Origin: JAJEFO01 sp009843725
GTDB taxonomy: Bacteria > Pseudomonadota > Alphaproteobacteria > Rhodobacterales > Rhodobacteraceae
Direction: 5' to 3'
DNA length: 64,000 nt
Assembly: GCA_965243215.1 (NCBI GenBank)
Contig: CBDEUJ010000004.1
Location: forward strand, 1,302,001-1,366,000
Shown: positions 53,929 to 63,075 of the stretch, in pieces
Layout of the letters: each line of letters opens with the position of its first letter
Position numbering within the stretch: the stretch's first letter is position 1
Notes under the pieces: model-generated
Told to the model about the DNA's origin: nothing
Seen by the model: the letters and a program-made list of their open reading frames with translations, nothing else
Databases searched by the model: none
Translations under genes and position numbers: made by a program

Positions 53929-54308
53929 CCAGCCTCCTTCAGCACAGGTTCGAGCATCGCCAGGACTTCCTCGATCTCCGCCTTCTCCACATCGCGAGTG
54001 GCACGAAGGCCGGCAAGTTCGCCTTCCAAGGCGAAATTCAGCAGATCCGCCTGGACCAGCCCTTTGGCATGGGCCGCACGCAGCGCAGCGTTCGATTCCC
54101 TGAGATTCCGGTTCACCGCCCGCATCTGCTGAAGCAGGGCGTCCCGAGTCCTGAGCGCCTCCTGCAAACGCGTCACGTCAGCCTTGAGCCCGTCAATGAC
54201 GCCGTCCCGGCCTTCATCTTCGGTGTTCGAGCCCAACCCGTCCAGCGCCAGCTCCGCCCTGTCCAGCGCGGAGAGGATTCTGCCTTCAATTTCGGACGTG
54301 TCATTCAT
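53925..54308 (-). CDS. small coiled-coil protein, DUF4164-like
   Basis: 127 residues, almost wholly helical, with heptads at about 40-110 (LQEALRTRDALLQQMRAVNRNL, in part). A gene of this kind just upstream of zapA, with tkt divergent, is a common alphaproteobacterial arrangement. Function unknown; a structural link to division is guesswork. ATG 54308 follows CAGGAGCAATC. It is coupled to zapA by a 4-base overlap. Confidence 0.75.
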   Translation of the reverse strand: MNDTSEIEGRILSALDRAELALDGLGSNTEDEGRDGVIDGLKADVTRLQEALRTRDALLQQMRAVNRNLRESNAALRAAHAKGLVQADLLNFALEGELAGLRATRDVEKAEIEEVLAMLEPVLKEAG

Positions 54309-54511
54309 GATTGCTCCTGGCTTGCAAATCCACCTGCCGAGCACTTGATGCCTGGATCGCGAATCGACGGCAGACAGCAAGGCCCGCCCGGAGCATAGCG
54401 CATGCAGCGACAGTTTCACCCACTTTCCGAACGTTGCACCACGGCTCGCCTTGCGTTCGGCAAGTTGGCTGCTAAGAACCTAGGCGATACGGACCAGCCA
54501 GGGGCGGCAGC

Positions 54512-56533
54512 ATGGACATCGAGACCCTGAAGGAACTGCATCCAGACCATTTCGAGCGCGCCGCGGCAATTCGTGTGCTCGCCATGGATGCGGTCCAGGC
54601 CGCCAATTCAGGCCACCCCGGGATGCCCATGGGCATGGCGGACGTGGCGACGGTGCTCTTCGAAAGGCACCTCAAGTTCGATGCGGCAGACCCGGACTGG
54701 CCTGATCGCGACCGCTTCATCCTGTCTGCGGGCCATGGCTCGATGCTGCTCTATGCGTTGCTCCACCTCACCGGCTACGAGGACATGAAGCTCGACCAAA
54801 TCAAGCGCTTTCGCCAGCTTGGCTCGATCACGGCAGGCCATCCCGAGTACGGGCATGCCAAGGGAATCGAAACGACGACTGGACCTCTTGGCCAAGGCCT
54901 TTCGAATGCCGTCGGATTCGCCATAGCGGAAGAAGCCCTTCGGGCGCGTTTCGGGAAGAAGGTCGTCAACCATTTCACCTATGTCATTGCAGGCGACGGA
55001 TGCCTGATGGAGGGACTGAGCCAAGAGGCGATCGGACTTGCGGGCATGCAACGACTCTCAAGGTTGATCGTGCTCTGGGACGACAACGACATCTCGATTG
55101 ACGGCAACATTGCGCTTTCGGACATGACGGACCAGATGCGGCGCTTTCAGGCCTCGGGCTGGGAAGTCCTGGAATGCGATGGGCACGATCCCGAGGACAT
55201 CGACCGTGCGCTGAGCAGGGCCCGCGAATCCAAGAGGCCCACGATGATCGCGTGCAAGACCGTCATCGGATTCGGCGCACCCGGCAAGCAGGGCACCGCG
55301 TCGGCACATGGCTCGCCCCTTGGACAGGACGAGATCGAGGCTACGCGCGCCGCCTATGGCTGGCCACATGCGCCGTTCGACGTGCCCGGTTCCATCCTTG
55401 ATGCCTGGCGAGTCATCGGTCGCCGTGGCGGTGAGGCCCGCAGGGCTTGGCAGGACCGCTTTGCGACCCTGTCGGCTTCGCGCCAGGCAGACTTCAACCG
55501 GATAGTGTCGGGAGGCGCGCACAAAAGGCTGGTTCCCGTCGTCCGGACCCTGAAAAAGGCCCTGTCGAAAGAGCAGCCCAAGGTGGCGACCCGGAAGGCG
55601 TCGGAAATGGCGCTGGAGGTGATCAATCCAGTCGTGGCCGAGACCATCGGAGGCTCGGCCGACCTGACCGGATCGAACAACACGAAGACTCCGGATCTTG
55701 GAATATTCGATTCCACGAACCGCAAGGGCCGCTACATCCACTACGGGATTCGCGAACACGGCATGGCGGCCGCGATGGTCGGCATGGCGCTCCATGGCGG
55801 TGTCAAGCCCTATGGTGGCACATTCCTTTGCTTCACGGACTACGCCAGAGGAGCAATTCGGCTGTCGGCGCTCATGGGTCTGCCCGTGACCTACGTAATG
55901 ACCCATGATTCGATCGGATTGGGCGAGGATGGCCCCACCCACCAGCCCGTCGAGCATCTGGCGATGTTGCGCGCAACGCCCAACTGCCGCGTGATCCGGC
56001 CCGCTGATGCGGTTGAAACCGCCGAGGCATGGGAAATCGCGCTTTCGTCACGGCGAACCCCGACGGTCCTGGCCCTCTCGCGCCAGAGCCTGCCGACCGT
56101 GCGAACACAGCACAAGTCAAGAAACCTCACGGCCATGGGCGCCTACACCTTGGCTCGTCCCGGTTCAGGCCGGCGACGGGCCGTCCTGATCGCCACCGGC
56201 TCCGAGGTTTCCGTCGCGCTGGAGGCACGGTCGCTTCTGGAAGCGGACGGAATTGGCACCAGCGTGGTTTCAATGCCGTGCGCAGAACTCTTCGCCGAAC
56301 AGCACGAAGCCTACCGCAGACGAGTGCTGCCCGCAGGCGCAGTGCGCGTCGCCGTAGAGGCGGGCGTGCGCCAGGGATGGGACAGGTGGCTTCTCGACGA
56401 GCGTGGCCGCGCAGGACGGGAGGGATTCGTGGGCATGGAAGGATTCGGCGCTTCCGCTCCGGCCGGCGACCTGTACCGCCATTTCGGAATCACGGCAGTA
56501 AACGTCGCCGCAAAGGTTCGATCGCTTCTGTAA
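54512..56533 (+). CDS. tkt: transketolase
   Basis: 673 residues. It moves two-carbon units between sugar phosphates in the pentose phosphate and Calvin-type pathways with thiamine diphosphate. Marks: NSGHPGMPMGMADVA (conserved His), GPLGQGLSNAVG, TPP/Mg motif GDGCLMEG with DDNDISIDG, and in the middle domain RYIHYGIREHGMAAAM with the catalytic Glu. Length is standard. It is divergent from the zapA pair and ends 16 bases before a hairpin shared with rpmG. Confidence 0.96.
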   Translation: MDIETLKELHPDHFERAAAIRVLAMDAVQAANSGHPGMPMGMADVATVLFERHLKFDAADPDWPDRDRFILSAGHGSMLLYALLHLTGYEDMKLDQIKRFRQLGSITAGHPEYGHAKGIETTTGPLGQGLSNAVGFAIAEEALRARFGKKVVNHFTYVIAGDGCLMEGLSQEAIGLAGMQRLSRLIVLWDDNDISIDGNIALSDMTDQMRRFQASGWEVLECDGHDPEDIDRALSRARESKRPTMIACKTVIGFGAPGKQGTASAHGSPLGQDEIEATRAAYGWPHAPFDVPGSILDAWRVIGRRGGEARRAWQDRFATLSASRQADFNRIVSGGAHKRLVPVVRTLKKALSKEQPKVATRKASEMALEVINPVVAETIGGSADLTGSNNTKTPDLGIFDSTNRKGRYIHYGIREHGMAAAMVGMALHGGVKPYGGTFLCFTDYARGAIRLSALMGLPVTYVMTHDSIGLGEDGPTHQPVEHLAMLRATPNCRVIRPADAVETAEAWEIALSSRRTPTVLALSRQSLPTVRTQHKSRNLTAMGAYTLARPGSGRRRAVLIATGSEVSVALEARSLLEADGIGTSVVSMPCAELFAEQHEAYRRRVLPAGAVRVAVEAGVRQGWDRWLLDERGRAGREGFVGMEGFGASAPAGDLYRHFGITAVNVAAKVRSLL

Positions 56534-56548
56534 CGGCGGACCCCAAGG

Positions 56549-56588
56549 TGCCGGTCGAGGCTCCGCGCCGCCCGGCGCGAAGCCGGCA
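56549..56588. terminator. bidirectional hairpin between tkt and rpmG
   Basis: TGCCGG … CGCGCC gccc GGCGCG … CCGGCA: a two-part stem between two convergent genes. There is no clear T run, so function as terminator is probable rather than certain. Confidence 0.6.
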
Positions 56589-56604
56589 CAGGCATGCTTG
56601 ACGC

Positions 56605-56772
56605 CTACTTGATCTTGCCTTCCCTGTACTCGACATGCTTGCGGGCGACCGGGTCGTACTTCCGCACCGTCATCTTCTCGGTCATCGTGCGAGCGTTCTT
56701 CCTGGTCACGTAGAAATGACCCGTGTCTGCTGTCGAATTCAGACGAATCTTGATCGTCGTCGGCTTCGCCAT
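56605..56772 (-). CDS. rpmG: 50S ribosomal protein L33
   Basis: 55 residues: MAKPTTIKIRLNSTADTGHF, YVTRKNARTM, KYDPVARKHVEYREGKIK. The two CxxC zinc pairs seen in some L33 proteins are absent, so this is the zinc-free form common in alphaproteobacteria. Convergent to tkt. Confidence 0.95.
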   Translation of the reverse strand: MAKPTTIKIRLNSTADTGHFYVTRKNARTMTEKMTVRKYDPVARKHVEYREGKIK

Positions 56773-57011
56773 CGCGTCTCTCCTCTCGGACTCGGCACCG
56801 AGGGCACCGAGCCGGAATCCTCGAATCCCGGGTTTTAGCCGCCAAAAAAGGAGTGTCAACTGGATTCGATCCAGCAACGTGCTGACCTTGGCCGGCATCC
56901 GGTCCTCCTCGCGGGCCTGATCGTGAGCCGCCCGTTCTCGATGCGACCGGCGGTCGGCAACCGGATCACGGCACTTTCCAGGACGCTGCCAGCGTTTCCC
57001 CGAGACAGGGT

Positions 57012-57363
57012 GCGGATGGCTTGTAAGCCGGATTCTGTGCCCCGTTTCCGGGGTGATGACCATTCATCTTGCCCCGCCGTTGCCGGAAGGGTCATGCTGC
57101 CAACCCGGGTTCCTGAACCGAAGCGCGTCCGTGCGGAACCCCTATTCGGCATTGCTCCCGGTGGGGCTTGCCGTGCCGGTCCTGTTGCCAGTCCCGCGGT
57201 GAGCTCTTACCTCACCGTTTCACCTTTGCCCCGCTAGCGAGGCCGTCTGTTCTCTGTGGCGCTGTCCCTCGGGTTGCCCCGGCCGGGAGTTACCCGGCAC
57301 CGTCGCTCCGTGGAGTCCGGACTTTCCTCGAAACCGTGGTTTCGCGGCCATCCAGCCATCCGC
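57012..57363 (-). ncRNA. rnpB: RNase P RNA
   Basis: Read on the minus strand, the segment begins GCGGATGGCTGG and ends AAGCCATCCGC, which pair as helix P1. The universal core GGAAAGTCCGGACTCC (near 57330) and its partners are there, with ACAGAGAACAGACGG in the P7-P11 region and the J-type segment GAATCCGGCTTACAAGCC near the 3' end. About 350 nt, class A, the bacterial norm. It matures the 5' end of tRNAs. Ends are set by the P1 pairing and may be off by a few bases. Confidence 0.95.
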
Positions 57364-57458
57364 AATGCGCCACATACGTGCTTTGAATTCACCAAGCAAG
57401 TCGCGATAGCTGCGGTTGCAAGCAAGGGACTTCCTGAAGACACCATCCGGGTGGCGCT

Positions 57459-58142
57459 TCAGGCGCTTCGGCCGGTCAGGGCATAGCGATGCAGGGTCTG
57501 GAACATTCCATCCGTCCGCTCACCCACGAGCGCGATCTCGGCCATGTCAAACGGCCGTGGCAGCTCTGGAAGACGTTCACGGATCGCCGTCTCCGCAAAG
57601 AGACGCCGCGCGCCGGTCAGCTTGCCGGTGAGCGTCATGTGAAACCGAAACTCGTCCATCACGTAGGGGTATCCCCAACGCAGGAGGTTTGCCTCTTGGC
57701 TGGGTGTCAATCCGGCCGCGCGGCGGCGCGCGAGCTCGGCAGGCGTGGGCGCCGCACGCAACCGGTCGAGCTCCGCAACCATGTCGTGCGCCAGGCCCTG
57801 AAGCGCAGGCGCATCACCTACCGGTGTCAGGGCCAGAAATCCACCGATCACGGACAGTTCAAGGCCCGACAGCCGAATCGGTGGGTGGCGCTTGGCGATC
57901 CCGTCAGCCGCGGCCTCAAGCGCCTCCCGCGTGGCACCCTCGGCCAATCGAAATGGCGGCATCAGCGTGCCATGAAACCCATACTTCCTGGCTGCCAAGG
58001 TGACGTCTTCAATCCCGGCGACATACGGTCTATCGCAAACGTGCCCAAGTTCGATGTCCCAGCCCAGCCACTGGGCCCCGAATTCGGCAATCGGACCTTT
58101 AGGCGGCAGATAGTAGATGCCAAAACGTGAGTGCTCGGACAT
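57459..58142 (-). CDS. DUF1045 / 2H-phosphoesterase-like protein, phosphonate-linked
   Basis: 227 residues with two HxT motifs (FHGTLMPPF near residue 56 and FHMTLTGKL near 167), as in 2H phosphoesterases, plus the DUF1045 start RFGIYYLPPKG. DUF1045 genes usually sit in C-P lyase (phn) clusters and may cleave a cyclic or linked phosphate from an intermediate. This fits the divergent phnM whose start codon overlaps this one by two bases (58141/58142). No other phn genes are near. Biochemical role unproven. Confidence 0.82.
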   Translation of the reverse strand: MSEHSRFGIYYLPPKGPIAEFGAQWLGWDIELGHVCDRPYVAGIEDVTLAARKYGFHGTLMPPFRLAEGATREALEAAADGIAKRHPPIRLSGLELSVIGGFLALTPVGDAPALQGLAHDMVAELDRLRAAPTPAELARRRAAGLTPSQEANLLRWGYPYVMDEFRFHMTLTGKLTGARRLFAETAIRERLPELPRPFDMAEIALVGERTDGMFQTLHRYALTGRSA

Positions 58143-59334
58143 GAATTCACCGCTTCCAAATTCCGTGCCGTCCCGGAAACGTGACGAGGATGTGACAGAA
58201 AATGCCTGCCTCGCCAACGCGCGCGTCGTGCTTGAGGATCGCGTGATAAACGGCAGCGTGACGATCAACCAAGGATCCATCACCGCGATTGAAGAATCCA
58301 GCCGAGTTCCCGCTGGCGCAATCGACCTTGCGGGCGACTTTCTGATCCCCGGACTTGTGGAGCTCCACACGGACAATCTTGAGCGGCATATCGAACCACG
58401 GTCAAATGTCCCCTGGCCACACGCGCCGGCGATCTTGGCCCACGACCGCGAACTCGCTTCCACGGGCATCACGACGGTGTTCGACGCCATGCGCGTGGGC
58501 TCGATCCTGTCGGGCAAGGGCAGGTACCCGCGTTACGCGCGTGAACTGTCGCGCGAATTGCTCGAATTGCGAACGGAGGGGGTGTTGAAGATCAGCCATT
58601 TCCTGCATCTGCGCGCCGAAGTGTGCTCAGAAACCCTGCTTGACGAATTGGCCGAATTTGGCCCGGAAGACCGAGTGGGCATCGTCAGCTTGACAGATCA
58701 CACGCCCGGCCAACGACAGTTCAGGGATCTCAGCAAGATGAAAACGCATGTCGCCGCCAGGAAAGACATGAACGATCAGGAATTTGACGATCACGTGACC
58801 CGTCTTCGGGCACTGCGGAAGAGGCACGGTGACAAGCATGAAGCCATGGCCATCCAGGATGCCAAGCGCCTCGGCGCGGTGCTGGCCAGTCACGATGACG
58901 CCACGGCCGGACAAGTCGCCGTTTCTGCCGCGCATGGGATTCGCCTCGCGGAGTTCCCGACGACGGTAGAATCCGCCGAAGCCTGTCGAGAGGCGGGCAT
59001 GGCGATCATGATGGGAGGTCCGAACATCATTCGTGGCGAATCACATTACAGCAATGTCTCGGCGCTTGATCTGGCCAAGCGTGGTCTGCTGGACATCGTG
59101 TCATCCGACTACGTGCCGTCATCGCTGTTGCTGGCGGCCTTCCGGCTCGACGAGATGTGGCAGGATCTTCCTCGCGCCATCAGATGCATCAGCCAGGCCC
59201 CCGCCCAAGCGGCCGGTCTCAAGGACCGTGGCGCAATTTCCAAGGGCAACCGGGCGGACCTCGTCCGACTTCGGTCGAGCGCTTCAACCCATGCCGTCAT
59301 CAGCGTTTGGGTCAACGGCCAGCGCGTCAGCTAG
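58141..59334 (+). CDS. phnM: alpha-D-ribose 1-methylphosphonate 5-triphosphate diphosphatase
   Basis: 397 residues of the amidohydrolase superfamily: metal site ELHTDNLERHIEPR near residue 77-90, HDDATAGQVAV near 260, and the final SSDYVPSSLL with the catalytic Asp. It removes pyrophosphate from the triphosphate made in C-P lyase phosphonate breakdown. The rest of the pathway (phnG-L, phnJ) is not in the window. Start uncertain: ATG 58141 has a weak ribosome site; GTG 58192 would begin at MTENACLANARVVL-like family sequence. Confidence 0.88.
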   Translation: MNSPLPNSVPSRKRDEDVTENACLANARVVLEDRVINGSVTINQGSITAIEESSRVPAGAIDLAGDFLIPGLVELHTDNLERHIEPRSNVPWPHAPAILAHDRELASTGITTVFDAMRVGSILSGKGRYPRYARELSRELLELRTEGVLKISHFLHLRAEVCSETLLDELAEFGPEDRVGIVSLTDHTPGQRQFRDLSKMKTHVAARKDMNDQEFDDHVTRLRALRKRHGDKHEAMAIQDAKRLGAVLASHDDATAGQVAVSAAHGIRLAEFPTTVESAEACREAGMAIMMGGPNIIRGESHYSNVSALDLAKRGLLDIVSSDYVPSSLLLAAFRLDEMWQDLPRAIRCISQAPAQAAGLKDRGAISKGNRADLVRLRSSASTHAVISVWVNGQRVS

Positions 59335-59810
59335 AGCATGTCCGGGGGATCATGCGCGAAAGTCACATTGGTTCGAATTTGGCGTTGCGGGTCAGACTTC
59401 AGGAAGCTGACGCATGGCGGCTGCGAGCTGGTCCGGCAGGAAGTGAGGCGTCGACGGGAGACGCTGGCTGCATGATCGCTCAGCAATGGCCTCAGCCCAA
59501 AGGACGTGGTCCATTCGCGCCAGATTCCGCGCCAATGGCGAGATCGCAGCCAGATGCCCCGCCTCCACGGCCGGCTTGCCGCTCAATTGGCCACCAGAGA
59601 CTCCCGAGAGTCTCGCAGATCCCCGCATTTCATGAGGACCGGGCAGAAATTTGCGAACCGGACATCGTCGCGCGAATCCACGGCGGCCCTGAACATCCCT
59701 GGAGCTTCGGATGCCATGGCAACCTCGTTCCCACGCCTGTTCGAGGCACGGATGCGCGAGCAAGGAAGCGGCAATCGAGGTCAGACGCGTCACACGGGGC
59801 CAGAAAAGCC
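59335..59810. other. intergenic between phnM and the amidase gene
   Basis: 476 bases between convergent genes. Some frames are long but none recognised; no hairpin with a T run seen. Confidence 0.4.
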
Positions 59811-60506
59811 TCATGCGACCTCGGCCGGAAACCTTCGTGCCAGTCCGGCCATGAGGGCCTCATCATCCTTTGATACGGGACCTCTCGCACTCGGATTGAA
59901 GCGCTGGCGAAAAGCGGACAATATGGCGCTTTCCCCCGCGTGCACCGGGTAGCCGAACACAGCGGCATCTCGGATGAAGTCACCGCTTGGCAAATGTGCC
60001 GGCCATACCGAGAGGCCTTTCTCGGCGAGCCGCCGCCAGTCGAAATGCCGTCCAGGGTCGCGCTTCCGGTCGGGGGCCATGTCGGAGTGCCCAATCACCG
60101 CCTGCGGAGGCAGGCCGTGACGGTCCAGAATGTCGGCGAGCAGAATTTCCAGCTTGTCCATAAGCGGTTCGGTGAATTTCGACATGCCGTCATTGTCGAG
60201 TTCGATGCCGATGGAACGGGAATTCACGTCGCCCCGCCCCGCCCAGGAGCCGGCACCCGCGTGCCAAGCCCGCTTGTCCTCGCGAACAATCCGAAACACC
60301 GTTCCGTCCCGCCCCACCAGATAATGCGCAGAGACGTCGAATTCGCTGCCGCAGAGGCGTTCAAGCGCCGCCTCAGCATTCGCCATTGCCGTATAGTGAA
60401 TTACGACCAGTTCGATCTGAGCCCCGGATGGCCGGTCCCCGAAGCAGGCAGCAGGTCTGTCGATGACCTCCGCGCCTGGCCCTGCCGCGTCATGCCGAAT
60501 GCGCAT
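59811..60506 (-). CDS. N-acetylmuramoyl-L-alanine amidase, AmpD-like
   Basis: 231 residues of the Amidase_2 family. Zinc ligands: H in VVIHYTAM, and H/D in DPGRHFDW; catalytic Glu in SIGIELDNDG. It cuts the amide between MurNAc/anhydroMurNAc and the peptide, in wall recycling. No signal peptide is visible, so it should be cytosolic like AmpD, which also influences beta-lactamase induction in other bacteria. A C-terminal helical stretch (DFIRDAAVFGYPVHAG) is like the peptidoglycan-binding end of longer relatives. Monocistronic. Confidence 0.88.
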   Translation of the reverse strand: MRIRHDAAGPGAEVIDRPAACFGDRPSGAQIELVVIHYTAMANAEAALERLCGSEFDVSAHYLVGRDGTVFRIVREDKRAWHAGAGSWAGRGDVNSRSIGIELDNDGMSKFTEPLMDKLEILLADILDRHGLPPQAVIGHSDMAPDRKRDPGRHFDWRRLAEKGLSVWPAHLPSGDFIRDAAVFGYPVHAGESAILSAFRQRFNPSARGPVSKDDEALMAGLARRFPAEVA

Positions 60507-60766
60507 TGCAACCGGTCATTCTTCGTTGGCCAACGCACGCCTCTGACCGGCGCGGAATCCGATGCGTTCGCCACAGGAAGTCTGCTTCATGGTCGGCAAG
60601 GATCTGCCCTGACTCGCAATCTTGCACCCGACGTCTGAACAGCGTCATGGCCATGATGCGCCGGGCGAACACCACCGTGATCGCGGCGCTGCCGACGTTG
60701 ATCTTCTATCCCGGGCAGGCAGCCAGCAGACCTGTGCTCTCCACAAGCAGTGCCGACAGGCGACTG
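60507..60766. other. intergenic, no gene seen
   Basis: 260 bases between the amidase start and the end of the DruA-like relic. Nothing recognised except the expected amidase promoter. Confidence 0.4.
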
Positions 60767-61330
60767 TCACCAAAGGGTGGCCCTCCAACCCCGACTCATT
60801 TGGCCGATCGGCCACCTGATCCACGAAAACCAGACCACATCGAGCATGCATCGCCAAGCGCGTTCCGCCTCGTCTATCGGAACCGCCTTCTCGATTCGTC
60901 GGCCCCACATGGCCCGGTCGTTTCGGCCTCGACCCCCAGACTTTCCCACGGGCCGGAAGTTGGCCAACCGCGAGAATGTGCATTGATACACACCATCGAC
61001 CCGGCTGTCCACGAGGAACGTCCGGCACTCGTAGCGCGCCTCGAAGTCGTGCGGTAGTCTTGGAGGGTGCGCCCGAGGGCTTGACCGGCAAGATGCGGAC
61101 AGCGAACATTTGACCGAACCAGGAACCGGCTCAGGCAGATCGGGTGGCGGAGGTGTCCCCCGCGCCCGGCATTGTCCCATCCGATCCAGCGATCCCGCAC
61201 TGGGACCCGCTGCACGCCGGTCAAAAACCCTGCGGCCCCAGCCATGCCTAGCGGCCACGAGATGCCGGATCCGGTAACCCGCAATGTCTGTCGTTCCGCG
61301 CGGATTCTCAAGCGCGAGCAAAATGCCCCA
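60767..61330 (-). pseudogene. DruA-like (DUF4338) gene broken by frameshifts
   Basis: Pieces of a DUF4338 protein (Druantia defence protein DruA family) in two phases. From 5' to 3': GYRIRHLVAARHG (61280 region), shift, MAGAAGFLTGVQRVPVRDRWIGWD, HLRHPICLSRFLVRSNVRCP, LAGQALGRTL, shift near 61060, LPHDFEARYECRTFLVDSRV, SRLANFRPVGKSGGRGRNDR. This order matches the family (LGYxxLRYLV, RDRxIGWD, NxRFLxLPWVRVPNLAS, LGRAL, ETFVD, AANWxxVGxTxGRGR). At least two indels rule out a full product. No other Druantia genes are nearby. Stand-alone DUF4338 genes are also linked to mobile elements. Confidence 0.7.
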
Positions 61331-61594
61331 AACCTCACGCCGCGGCGCCTAGGTTGTCCTATGGACGGCCAGATCGCCGATTCCGTCAAGGGGTGGCGGC
61401 ATTGCATTCTCAGGTACCTTGTCGGACCCAGAAAGGCGTCGAAGAGGACAACGGACGGAAAGGCTTGGCCAACACCCGCAAATGTTCGTTTCCTGTCCCG
61501 CTTCATGCCGAAGGAATGCCGACAATCCGCGGGATTCGGAGATCCGGAGCGCGCATCTTGCCGCGAAACAAAGTCGGCGCTGTTCATCAGCCGC
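61331..61594. other. intergenic, possible remains of the DUF4338 relic
   Basis: 264 bases upstream of the relic. Minus-strand frames continue but I cannot align them to the family N-terminus. Confidence 0.35.
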
Positions 61595-62992
61595 TCACCT
61601 CGACGGCCTTGCAAGAGGCTTATCCGGTTTTTCCTTTTGCGATTCCGTGGAGAGGGGTTCCGCCAGCCATCCGCCGTGGCGGAACAGCAATGCGGATAGG
61701 AGCGCGCCGACCGCGGCCGTGAGCGTCATCGCGGCCCAGAGCGTCTCGGGGTTCAGTGCATCAAGGAATGCCAGCGCCAGCACGGCTGGCAGCTCCACCC
61801 CGAGATACATGCCGGCTGACGCGAGCAGCACGGGCATGTTGCGCCCGGCGCCCTCGAAGGCGGCGTTGAAGACGTGATGGGCGCACAGCAGGCAGAGCGC
61901 CGCCGCCATGAACCGGAGATAGGTCCCGCCCGCGGCGACAGTCGCGGCGTCCTGCGTGAAGAGCCCGACCAGCTCATCGCCAAGGAGCGCGAGCGGCAGC
62001 GCGACAGCGCCGAACGTGGCGGTGCCGGCGCCGGCGAACCTGGGCAGCGCTTGGCGCACCACGTCCGCCCGTCCGGCGCCCAGGTGCAGGCCGACGGTCA
62101 CCGAGGCGCCGACGGCGGTTCCGAACACCGCCATGAAGAGGAAGCCGCAGATCCGGGCGCCGATCCCGAACCCGTCGCTGACGGCGGTGCCGAAGCTCAC
62201 GGCGATTGCGGTGACCGCGGCGTGCTCGAGATTGTAGAGCGCCATCACGCCGCCCAGCGGCAGCCCGATGATCGCGATGCCTCGATAGAGAGGCGGGTGC
62301 CATCCGAGGTTGGCGGCGCTGAACACCCTCGCGCCGAAGCGGTTCTTGGCAAGGGACCTTGCCGCAAGCACCGTCGCGACCGCTTGCGCGAACACGGTTG
62401 CCCAGGCCGCACCGACAATGCCCAGTCCCGGCCAGGAACCGACCCCGAAGATGAGCACCGGGTTCAGGGCCATGTTCAGAAGAAGTGCGAGCGCCGACGC
62501 GCGCGCGGCATCCGCCTCGCCGCCAAGCGAGCGCAGCGCCGTCATCATGGTCGAGTATGCCGGGACAAGGAGCAGCGAAAGCCAGATGACGCTACCGTAA
62601 GCCGCGAGATGGCCTCGGGTGCCGGCGCCGATGTCGTAGAGGGGTGCTGCCCACAGCATGAACGCGCCGAAGGCGAGCGCCATCCCCGCCCCAAGTGCCA
62701 GCTTGAGGAGCAGCGCCTGCAGGATGACGTGGCCGGTCCGTTCCCGGTCACCGGAGCCGGCCGCCTGCGCGAAGAGCGGGACCGTGCCGGCGCCGACCAC
62801 CTCGTTCAGCGCGAGAACGAGGAAGAGGGCTGAAGACGCGATCGCGATGGCCGTCGGCGCGCCGGCGCCGAGCCGCGCCACCCAGAAGATGTCGACGAGC
62901 TGGAAGGAGTAGTCGACGGCGTAGCTCAGGGACGCGAAGGCGCCAATGCGCGCAGCGCTCCTCTGGAACCCGTGGCCCCGGTCGTCCGGCAT
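61595..62992 (-). CDS. MATE-family efflux transporter
   Basis: 465 residues with twelve predicted helices in two related halves (second half from about residue 230). The first helices read ASLSYAVDYSFQLVDIFWVARLG, typical of MATE, then ALNEVVGAGTVPLFAQAAGSGD. It exports cationic drugs or metabolites in exchange for H+ or Na+. ATG 62992 follows GGGAGG. It is divergent from a WYL-type regulator 83 bases away, which likely controls it. Confidence 0.9.
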   Translation of the reverse strand: MPDDRGHGFQRSAARIGAFASLSYAVDYSFQLVDIFWVARLGAGAPTAIAIASSALFLVLALNEVVGAGTVPLFAQAAGSGDRERTGHVILQALLLKLALGAGMALAFGAFMLWAAPLYDIGAGTRGHLAAYGSVIWLSLLLVPAYSTMMTALRSLGGEADAARASALALLLNMALNPVLIFGVGSWPGLGIVGAAWATVFAQAVATVLAARSLAKNRFGARVFSAANLGWHPPLYRGIAIIGLPLGGVMALYNLEHAAVTAIAVSFGTAVSDGFGIGARICGFLFMAVFGTAVGASVTVGLHLGAGRADVVRQALPRFAGAGTATFGAVALPLALLGDELVGLFTQDAATVAAGGTYLRFMAAALCLLCAHHVFNAAFEGAGRNMPVLLASAGMYLGVELPAVLALAFLDALNPETLWAAMTLTAAVGALLSALLFRHGGWLAEPLSTESQKEKPDKPLARPSR

Positions 62993-63034
62993 GGAAGCCT
63001 CCCGGCTTGAATCACCCGGGACTCCTTCGCATAG

Positions 63035-63056
63035 TGCCACTGACAACTGTGTGGCA
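63035..63056. promoter_or_regulatory. candidate operator between MATE gene and WYL regulator
   Basis: TGCCAC-N10-GTGGCA inverted repeat, with an inner TGACAACTGT, midway between the divergent starts. A fitting place for the neighbouring HTH-WYL regulator to bind. Confidence 0.5.
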
Positions 63057-63075
63057 GCAGAGTCCGCGTACCGAA

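Noticed and set aside
56861..56910. tRNA-like GGATTCGATCC segment
   Set aside because: No acceptor stem, D-arm or anticodon arm can be folded around it.
60767..61330. Active Druantia defence system
   Set aside because: The DruA-like gene is frameshifted and none of the other Druantia genes, such as the large helicase DruE, is present.
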